Below, piece by piece: positions 1 through 4,870 of a stretch of DNA of 5,239 bases. The stretch covers positions 1 to 5,239 of the forward strand of contig DOEX01000014.1 in the NCBI GenBank assembly GCA_003532515.1, in the 5' to 3' direction. The first letter of the stretch is position 1. Every line of letters begins with the position of its first letter. This stretch comes from Anaerolineaceae bacterium (lineage in GTDB: Bacteria; Chloroflexota; Anaerolineae; Anaerolineales; Anaerolineaceae). The notes below the pieces were generated by a model. That model saw only the letters and a list, made by a program, of their open reading frames with translations. It searched no databases and was not told the DNA's origin. A program made the position numbers and the translations under genes.

Positions 1-567
1 TACCTGGATGGGCAGTTCTGCCGCACATTGATCACCCAGTCCTATGACCAGAACTCGTTACACATTACAAAAGAAGCTTCCAAAGGCAGTTTTGTGAGTC
101 ACCTGCCAGAATCCAGAAGCTGGCAATATGACATCCATAGCCTGAGTGAGCCCACGAATATCAAAGTTTACATGGATGGAGAACCGATTTCTGTCCAAAG
201 CCATTACAACAGTAAAATCAAGACCGTAAGCGTTGAAACTGGCTTCTGCCCGAATTCCTCGAAACTGGAGATCATTCTGGAGGGAGTAAGGATCGAGCGA
301 TGTGAAACCAGCCCAGTAGAGTGCATTGAAAAGCTAATTAAGCAGGCAAAATTACCAACGATTGTCAAGCAGCAATTCATGCGCAGGCTGCCCGACCTCG
401 CAGTCAACCCATATAGCATGTTTGATATCGCGCACACCTTCACGGAGGGCCAGTTGCTGGCAATTTACGAAAGCCTTGTACCAGCCAGCCAAATCAAACC
501 TTCAGAGGACATATTAAGCGCTTTTGAAACAATGATGGTGGACTTAAGAAAATTGGAAGCTAACTAA
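1..567 (+). CDS. C-terminal fragment of a probable GH31-family glycoside hydrolase (5' end outside window)
   Basis: The frame is open from base 1 to the TAA at 565-567, giving 188 residues. The first possible start (TTG at 28) lies inside a continuous reading frame, so the true start is upstream and this is a 3' fragment. Fragment residues 1 to about 100 look like a beta-sandwich: YLDGQFCRT, then LHITKEASKGSF, then TNIKVYMDGEPI, then SKLEIILEGVRI. This order (strand, 'G-x-F' turn, 'V-x-V-D/N-G' strand, final 'V-x-I' strand) resembles the DUF5110-type domain that closes GH31 alpha-glucosidases and alpha-xylosidases. About 85 mainly helical residues follow, which I do not recognise. The catalytic barrel is not in the window, so substrate and activity cannot be read. 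No signal peptide can be assessed. The gene converges on the tat cluster with a 4-base overlap of stop codons. The GH31 call is recognition of a fold pattern, not an alignment; another beta-sandwich protein is possible. Confidence 0.5.
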   Translation, partial: YLDGQFCRTLITQSYDQNSLHITKEASKGSFVSHLPESRSWQYDIHSLSEPTNIKVYMDGEPISVQSHYNSKIKTVSVETGFCPNSSKLEIILEGVRIERCETSPVECIEKLIKQAKLPTIVKQQFMRRLPDLAVNPYSMFDIAHTFTEGQLLAIYESLVPASQIKPSEDILSAFETMMVDLRKLEAN

Positions 568-881
568 GAATCGGTATCGATATCTTTTCCAGGCTTATTA
601 TCTGAGGCGTCCGATTGCTTTTCCAGCTCGGACGCTTCTTGTTCCTGTTGTTGAACATGCGGAGGCAAATCTAAAAGGCTTTCATCAAAAATTTTGCGGG
701 GATAGCGCCGAATCTCATCGGTTGTCTGGATGACATCCCTAAAAAGCTGATCTCGGCTGATTTTCCGGATCCAACTACCCAGATCACGACCGGTTTTCAC
801 CATTTTTCCCGGACCAAGGATGATAAACGCCAATATCAAAATTAAGGCTATCTCCAACCAGCCTAAATTTAAAAATTCCAT
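564..881 (-). CDS. tatB: TatB-like subunit of the twin-arginine translocase
   Basis: This 105-residue protein is an inner-membrane component of the Tat pathway, which exports folded proteins; TatB with TatC forms the receptor for twin-arginine signal peptides. Residues 8-22 are a single short N-terminal membrane helix with an acidic residue at its start (E10, comparable to E8 of E. coli TatB). A Gly-Pro hinge follows (G23-P24, in LGPGK), then an amphipathic helix (residues 26-50) and a charged, Q/E/D-rich tail. The LGP hinge separates it from the neighbouring TatA, which has FG. The tail is shorter than in E. coli TatB (171 residues). The start is supported by AGGA at 889-892, 7 bases before the ATG. 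It begins 3 bases after tatA, so translational coupling is likely. Its TAG stop overlaps the stop of the convergent gene. It could alternatively be a second TatA paralogue, but the hinge and E10 favour TatB. Confidence 0.8.
   Translation of the reverse strand: MEFLNLGWLEIALILILAFIILGPGKMVKTGRDLGSWIRKISRDQLFRDVIQTTDEIRRYPRKIFDESLLDLPPHVQQQEQEASELEKQSDASDNKPGKDIDTDS
604..646 (+). terminator. Candidate intrinsic terminator of the plus-strand gene, embedded in the tatB-like gene
   Basis: Bases 604-614 (GAGGCGTCCGA) pair with 628-638 (TCGGACGCTTC) in an 11-bp stem with a single G-U pair (606/636) and a 13-base loop. The stem is followed by a T-rich run (TTGTTCCTGTTGTTG). It lies 37 bases after the plus-strand stop at 567. 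The wobble pair is G-U only in plus-strand RNA; on the minus strand it becomes a C-A mismatch, so orientation favours the plus-strand gene. The T tract is broken by G and C, so efficiency is uncertain. The same bases encode the variable tail of the TatB-like protein. Confidence 0.4.
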
Positions 882-884
882 CGA

Positions 885-1079
885 TTATTCCTGCGGTTTT
901 TGGTCGCTGTCTTCCGCTTCTGTTTCTGATTTTTCTGTTTCGTTCTTGCCGCTCAAGCCATCCTTAAAGGCTTTGATGCCTGAACCAAGCTCACCGCCGA
1001 TTTTCGAGATTCTACCAACCCCAAAAATCAAAAGTAATATCCCAACGATCAACAGTATCTCAAGTGGTTGCAAATTCAT
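885..1079 (-). CDS. tatA: Sec-independent protein translocase subunit TatA
   Basis: This 64-residue protein belongs to the family that oligomerises in the membrane to form the Tat transport path once TatBC has bound a substrate. Residues 5-19 form a short hydrophobic helix. The F19-G20 hinge follows, then an amphipathic helix (about residues 22-42, RISKIGGELGSGIKAFKDGL) and an acidic/polar tail from residue 44. The length fits short TatA proteins. The usual FGxxKLPxLG motif is replaced by FGVGRISKIGGELG, which I associate with Chloroflexota TatA. The ATG is preceded by a strong Shine-Dalgarno sequence. The gene lies 12 bases after tatC and 3 bases before the tatB-like gene, so all three are probably on one transcript. 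Its RBS is the best in the operon, consistent with TatA being needed in excess over TatB and TatC. Confidence 0.92.
   Translation of the reverse strand: MNLQPLEILLIVGILLLIFGVGRISKIGGELGSGIKAFKDGLSGKNETEKSETEAEDSDQKPQE
889..892 (-). promoter_or_regulatory. Shine-Dalgarno site of the tatB-like gene
   Basis: AGGA on the minus strand lies inside the last codons of tatA, 7 bases before the ATG at 881. It supports the chosen start and reinitiation by ribosomes leaving tatA. Confidence 0.6.
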
Positions 1080-1084
1080 ATAAA

Positions 1085-1090
1085 CTCCTT
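1085..1090 (-). promoter_or_regulatory. Strong Shine-Dalgarno site of tatA
   Basis: AAGGAG on the minus strand lies 5 bases before the tatA ATG at 1079, in the 12-base gap after tatC. It is the only near-consensus site I see among the starts in this operon and fixes the tatA start. Confidence 0.85.
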
Positions 1091-1091
1091 A

Positions 1092-1811
1092 TTACTCCGT
1101 CTTAGTCGGTTTGCTGGCGATTGCAGAGAGTAAAATGCTTAACAAATATAATACAAAAAGAGGCAGCATAAAAATTAACATATTAATTGGGTCGCCAGTC
1201 GGCGTTATCACCGCTGCCAAAACCGCGATAGCTACAATTGCCACCCGCCAGCCTTTGATCAGCAATTTTGGATTGACAATCCCGATTTTCGTCAAAACAA
1301 AAAAAACTAGCGGCAGTTGAAAGCTGATTCCGATCCAAAACAGAATGTTGGTTGTAAAACTGATATACGATTTCAAGCGGATACTGGTGGTTACATCCAA
1401 AATCTCCTGGAAGAATCCAAGAGAGGCTGGCAACATAACGTAAAAAGCAAAGCCAACCCCTGATAAAAATAGCAGAACCGCGAACGGAAGTGCCAGATAA
1501 ATACCCTTTCGTTCTTTCGGTTTCAGTCCTTTACCCACGAAACGCAGTATTTGGTAGACAATCCAGGGCAAGGCGATGATCAGCCCGCCCAATAAGGCAA
1601 CCCGCATGTAGACCGACATCGTTTCGGTTACTTCAATTGCCTGTAAATTTTGAAGACCACCGATAGGTTGGGTCAAAAAACTCAAGATAGGATTGACAAA
1701 GAAGACTGCGACAACCACACCTGCAATCAAACCCACCAAAGACCAGAGCAGCGTCTGCCTTAGTTCTTCCAGGTGAGATGAGATCGGTAATTTTTCAGTT
1801 TCGTCGGTCAT
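1092..1811 (-). CDS. tatC: Sec-independent protein translocase subunit TatC
   Basis: This 239-residue, six-helix membrane protein is the signal-peptide receptor of the Tat system. The N-terminal HLEELR (13-18) is the conserved cytoplasmic motif that contacts the twin-arginine signal. P49 matches the conserved periplasmic proline. E63 (TETMSVYMR), P82 and KER (99-101) match the conserved stretch around helix 2-3. T203-P204 and D207 (TPTGDP) match the late TP-x-x-D motif. Helices lie at about 22-44, 70-92, 105-127, 150-174, 188-203 and 209-231. Odd points: Q165 (GISFQLPL) sits where most TatC proteins have a buried Glu (E170 in E. coli), L223 (LYLLSI) replaces the usual LYE Glu, and K94 replaces the Pro of the FxxPGL motif. 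Overall length and topology are normal, so the gene looks intact. It starts 9 bases after the M20 gene with only an AAGG placed far upstream, which suggests coupled translation. Confidence 0.95.
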   Translation of the reverse strand: MTDETEKLPISSHLEELRQTLLWSLVGLIAGVVVAVFFVNPILSFLTQPIGGLQNLQAIEVTETMSVYMRVALLGGLIIALPWIVYQILRFVGKGLKPKERKGIYLALPFAVLLFLSGVGFAFYVMLPASLGFFQEILDVTTSIRLKSYISFTTNILFWIGISFQLPLVFFVLTKIGIVNPKLLIKGWRVAIVAIAVLAAVITPTGDPINMLIFMLPLFVLYLLSILLSAIASKPTKTE

Positions 1812-1820
1812 AGGGCAATC

Positions 1821-2990
1821 TTACCTTGCCAGGTCCATGCACGCTTGTAAAAGCAAAGCCGCAGCCAAAGTCATCGCACGCTCATCAAAATTGAAACGAG
1901 GATGGTGATGTGGATAGTGGCTCCCTTCTTGTTGTTCTCCAGCACCGACCAACACAAAACAACCCGGCACTCGCTCCAGGAAAACGCCTACATCTTCAGA
2001 CAGCATGGTCTGATAGGTTGAATCGACCTGATACTGCCCGCTCAATCTGGAGACAGCTTTTCTGGTCGTCTCGGCTACAGCCGGATCGTTGCAAGTTGCG
2101 TTGACAAGGGATTCAATTTTCAGTTCAATCTGGCAATCCATTGCCTTAGCAGTGTTTTCACAGATTTCTTCCAGCCTTCGCGTGATAGTCTCATGGATTC
2201 CTTCCGTAAAGTAACGGATGGTGCCTGTCATAACCACTTTGGATGGAGTGATGTTGAAACTGGTGCCCCCGTGAATACTGCAAATACTGATAACAGCAGA
2301 ATCAAACGGGTTCAGATTGCGGCTGACAATGGTCTGGATTTGATTGACGATCTGAGCAGAGGCGACAATCGGATCGATAGAAGTTTGCGGTTGTCCACCG
2401 TGGCCACCTTTGCCGTTCACATGGATTTCAAACGTTCCCGACGCAGCCATGAGAGGTCCGTCCGAAATGCCCAACCAACCAAACGGTTTTTCATTCCAAA
2501 GGTGCACGCCCAAAAGAAAATCAGGCTTGATCTCATCGAGCACGCCTTCATTCAGCATTTTGAGTGCGCCCTGACCAATCTCTTCAGCCGGTTGAAACAG
2601 GAGGTGGAAAGAGCCGTGCAATTGATCCTGAACTTGATGGATTATCTGGGCAATGGTTAAACCGATGGCAACATGACCGTCATGACTGCACGCGTGCATC
2701 TTGCCAGGGATTTGTGAACAATAATCCACATCATTTTCTTCCTGCAGTGGCAGAGCATCCATGTCGAACCGGAACAAAAAGGAGGGTCCGCTTTTTCCTG
2801 TGTCAAAACTGGCTACCAGCCCGGTCCCTGCAATTTCGCTTTTGATATCGAATCCCAGACTTTTCAACCTGGAAATGACAAATTCAGCTGTCTTGTATTC
2901 CTCAAAAGCCAGCTCAGGGCTGCGATGCAGTAGTCTCCTATCGGACTGCGTTTGGAGAAAATGGCTTTCAGCCAGCTCAATCAGGTTCAT
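1821..2990 (-). CDS. M20D-type metal-dependent amidohydrolase (N-acyl amino acid / hippurate hydrolase-like)
   Basis: This 389-residue protein is the usual length for M20D amidohydrolases, which cleave N-acyl amino acids or related amides with a two-metal centre. RFDMDALP (74-81) is the conserved strand before the metal site. HACSHDGH (99-106) supplies C101 and H103. PAEE (134-137) supplies the catalytic and ligand glutamates E136/E137. GVHLW (161-165) supplies H163, and HHPRFNFDE (362-370) supplies the C-terminal His. The dimerisation domain inserts at about 186-295 (GKGGHGGQP, later GGTSFNITP). Ser102 replaces the glycine usual in HACGHDGH; all expected metal ligands are present, so activity is likely retained. 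There is no signal peptide, so it is cytoplasmic. The start shares one base with the stop of the upstream deacetylase gene (TGATG). The acyl group and amine cannot be read from sequence. Family relatives include hippurate hydrolase, IAA-amino acid hydrolases and N-acetyl-cysteine-type deacetylases. Confidence 0.9.
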   Translation of the reverse strand: MNLIELAESHFLQTQSDRRLLHRSPELAFEEYKTAEFVISRLKSLGFDIKSEIAGTGLVASFDTGKSGPSFLFRFDMDALPLQEENDVDYCSQIPGKMHACSHDGHVAIGLTIAQIIHQVQDQLHGSFHLLFQPAEEIGQGALKMLNEGVLDEIKPDFLLGVHLWNEKPFGWLGISDGPLMAASGTFEIHVNGKGGHGGQPQTSIDPIVASAQIVNQIQTIVSRNLNPFDSAVISICSIHGGTSFNITPSKVVMTGTIRYFTEGIHETITRRLEEICENTAKAMDCQIELKIESLVNATCNDPAVAETTRKAVSRLSGQYQVDSTYQTMLSEDVGVFLERVPGCFVLVGAGEQQEGSHYPHHHPRFNFDERAMTLAAALLLQACMDLAR

Positions 2991-3727
2991 CAGACTCTCA
3001 GGATCACACGTCTGAAATGTTCATAATAATTGCTGTCGCTCTCGGTTGCTTCCTGGCGGCGTTGGTTCCATTTTTGAACAAACGCAGCCGGGTCGCCGAT
3101 TTGGGAGATATGTTTTTTGAGCGCTTCCAGGCGAATTTGCCAGTATTCTGAGACATCCAGGGTAATGTTAGGATCTACCGTCAGGCTCATCCATAATTCA
3201 CGAATTTGGGTGGGTTTTAGACCTTCTTCAATTTGCTCGGGGAAAAAACCGGGATTACCAGCCGCCGGGAATACCGCTTCCATTGTCAATAAACCAGCAG
3301 CACGATGATCAGGATGATTGATGTAATGCGTGTGAAAGAAGGTCTGAGGGTCACTGCTGACGACAATGTCCGGTTGACGTTTTCGAATCTCTGCCACTAA
3401 CTGGCGGCGATTTTCGAGGTTGACTTCCAGCAAGCCATCAGAATGATTGAGGAAATCGACCGGGCCAACCCCTAAAACGTTGGCTGCGTTACGCTGCTCG
3501 GTTTTACGGATGTCTTTCAGGCTCTCACCATCAGGGTACTGATCGCTGACTCCTCGTTCGCCTGCTGTAAGCAGGAGGTAGCTGACCTTATGTCCCAGCT
3601 TTGTCCACATAGCAATCGTTCCACCCATAAAAAATTCCGGGTCATCCGGATGAGCGAGGATGACCAGAATATTCTGGGGTTCTTCCCAGTCGTTAAATTT
3701 GACCGGATTGATTGTTTTTGCTTCCAT
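2990..3727 (-). CDS. PIG-L/LmbE family zinc-dependent N-deacetylase
   Basis: This 245-residue protein has a Rossmann-like fold typical of GlcNAc-type N-deacetylases (GlcNAc-PI, mycothiol and bacillithiol enzymes, Mca amidase). AHPDD (25-29) opens the first strand: D28 is the expected general base and H26/D29 the zinc ligands. AHPDDPEFFMGGTIA is the 'DPEF' subtype. RKTEQRNAANVLGV (74-87) is the conserved R-x-x-E-x-x-x-A-A helix. HPDHRAAG (138-145) gives the third zinc ligand, H141. The C-terminal part (170-245) is charged and helical with several Trp and Tyr. There is no signal peptide. The ATG lies inside the end of ricT (35-base overlap) behind a purine-rich but weak AAAGTGAAAG. Later Met codons would remove the zinc motif, so this start is preferred. 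The stop overlaps the M20 start, indicating coupling. Substrate unknown: length and motifs alone do not separate BshB, Mca and sugar deacetylases. Confidence 0.9.
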   Translation of the reverse strand: MEAKTINPVKFNDWEEPQNILVILAHPDDPEFFMGGTIAMWTKLGHKVSYLLLTAGERGVSDQYPDGESLKDIRKTEQRNAANVLGVGPVDFLNHSDGLLEVNLENRRQLVAEIRKRQPDIVVSSDPQTFFHTHYINHPDHRAAGLLTMEAVFPAAGNPGFFPEQIEEGLKPTQIRELWMSLTVDPNITLDVSEYWQIRLEALKKHISQIGDPAAFVQKWNQRRQEATESDSNYYEHFRRVILRV

Positions 3728-4853
3728 TTTCTTTCACTTTTTTGCCGAATCTTGGACCTTGACGGTTGCGGCGAGGATTTGAGCGATTCTTATTACTATT
3801 CTTTTGAGCTTCGGGAATTGCTTTTGTACCATCAGCATTTACCGGTGATTCATCTTTTGCTTTACCCTGGAAAGACCGATCTTTTGCTGGTCTTGACTTA
3901 TCTCTTTGGTTTCCAGTATTTCGCTCTTCGCTTTTAGGTGGGCGACCGATGTTGTCAAAACGTACCATTTCCACATCATCACTCGAGGAGGAGTCTTCAG
4001 ACTCAGCTATATGAGGAACCGGTTTCTTCTCTTCCATTTTGCCAGATTCCAACTCAGAGCGTGTGATCTCGCGCACTCCAACATCCGGAATATAGACAAG
4101 CACCGAATCGCTCATCGGCAGAACTTGGTTCACCTTGCCTTCTCCCAATGGTGTTTGAATGGTCTTTTTCACCTTTGGAAGAAGTTTGCGTGCTTCTTCG
4201 TACATCTCGTGTTCGTATGCCAGGCAGCAACGCAGCCGCCCACAAATTCCTGTGATCTCTGAGGGAGTCAGGGAAACGTTTTGAGATTTTGCCATGCGAA
4301 TTGATATCGAACTGAATTCGGTCAAAAACCGTGAGCAGCAGCGTTTTTCGATGCCACAAGCACCTAAACCAGAGACTTCCTTTGCCATATCCCTGGGACC
4401 AACCTGGCGAATCTCCAGGCGCGTGTCCGGGAACATCGGAGCAGCATCGCGGATAAATGTGCGCATATTAAAATTTGGAACGTCATCATAGGTAAGAAAA
4501 AGCGTCAGTCGCGCAGAATCAAAAGAGTATTCTGCGTCCAGCGCTTTGACTCCCTCGTATTCCGGCTTGTTAAGAAACACGCGAGCTTTCTCGACTGCTT
4601 CAGCTTCTTTTTCTTTGATCATATCCCTGAGGATCAGGTCACGCGGGGTTGCCTTGCGTTCAACAGATTGAACTTCCTGGTCTTGTTCTAGGGGTTTAAC
4701 CATAGAGCTGGAAACTTTTCCGATTTGTTTCCCGCGAGCGGTGTTCACAATGACATATTCACCTATTTGGACGTCCACATCTTCTGGTAAGAGAAAATGG
4801 TAAGACTTACCTACAGGTTTAAATTGAACTCCAATGAGTTTTTGTTCAGACAT
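3693..4853 (-). CDS. ricT: RicT/YaaT-like PSP1-domain protein with long disordered C-terminal tail
   Basis: In Bacillus subtilis RicT (YaaT) joins RicA and RicF in a cytoplasmic complex that carries iron-sulfur clusters and directs RNase Y mRNA maturation. Residues 1 to about 268 follow the B. subtilis protein throughout: GVQFKPVGKSYHF, then ARGKQIGKV, then the PSP1 region (about 65-150, DAEYSFDSARLTLFLTYDD, RLEIRQVGPRD). The cysteine core is GACGIEKRCC (C166, C172, C173) and GICGRLRCC (C204, C209, C210), with conserved MAKSQNVSLTPSEITG between. YaaT is 275 residues, so this 386-residue protein carries about 115 extra residues: an acidic-serine patch (284-295) followed by a K/R/N/Q/S-rich basic, low-complexity stretch to the end. 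That tail overlaps the start of the deacetylase gene. The ATG has no Shine-Dalgarno sequence but sits just after a consensus -10 box. RicA and RicF are not in the window. The family call is secure; function here is inferred. Confidence 0.93.
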   Translation of the reverse strand: MSEQKLIGVQFKPVGKSYHFLLPEDVDVQIGEYVIVNTARGKQIGKVSSSMVKPLEQDQEVQSVERKATPRDLILRDMIKEKEAEAVEKARVFLNKPEYEGVKALDAEYSFDSARLTLFLTYDDVPNFNMRTFIRDAAPMFPDTRLEIRQVGPRDMAKEVSGLGACGIEKRCCSRFLTEFSSISIRMAKSQNVSLTPSEITGICGRLRCCLAYEHEMYEEARKLLPKVKKTIQTPLGEGKVNQVLPMSDSVLVYIPDVGVREITRSELESGKMEEKKPVPHIAESEDSSSSDDVEMVRFDNIGRPPKSEERNTGNQRDKSRPAKDRSFQGKAKDESPVNADGTKAIPEAQKNSNKNRSNPRRNRQGPRFGKKVKENGSKNNQSGQI

Positions 4854-4861
4854 AATCTGTA

Positions 4862-4870
4862 ATTATATCA
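4862..4870 (-). promoter_or_regulatory. Extended -10 promoter element in front of ricT, overlapping the mrp stop codon
   Basis: On the minus strand TGATATAAT matches the extended -10 consensus TGnTATAAT exactly. Its TGA is the mrp stop codon. With a 17-base spacer the -35 hexamer would be TTCGGA (4885-4890), only 3 of 6 matches, as is common for extended -10 promoters. Transcription would be expected to start about 6-9 bases after the box, at about 4853-4856, and the ricT ATG begins at 4853. The transcript would then have a leader of 0-3 bases, which fits the absence of a Shine-Dalgarno sequence. It could also be a chance AT-rich match in a short gap. Confidence 0.5.

Noticed and set aside
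28..567. TTG at 28 as the start of a separate 179-residue gene
   Set aside because: The frame is open up to base 1 and the nine upstream codons fit the same beta domain, so this is the end of a longer gene.
820..1083. An 87-codon plus-strand frame opposite tatA
   Set aside because: TatA on the minus strand has the full family pattern and a consensus RBS; the Ser/Pro-rich plus-strand product is its reverse shadow.
2193..2660. A 155-codon open frame on the plus strand opposite the M20 gene
   Set aside because: It lies wholly antisense to a strongly conserved gene, and its translation shows no domain pattern or hydrophobic core. It is a shadow of codon bias.
3636..3652. Short inverted repeat TCCGG...CCGGA in the deacetylase gene
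   Set aside because: The 5-bp arms lie in the conserved AHPDDPEF coding region and are explained by codons; there is no T tract or other signal.
3906..4262. A 118-codon plus-strand frame opposite ricT
   Set aside because: It is antisense to the conserved cysteine core of RicT. Its Phe/His/Leu-rich product looks like reverse-complemented coding sequence.
4054..4359. A 101-codon minus-strand frame overlapping ricT in another frame, considered as a sign of a frameshift
   Set aside because: RicT reads through without a break and matches YaaT along its whole body, so no frameshift is needed.
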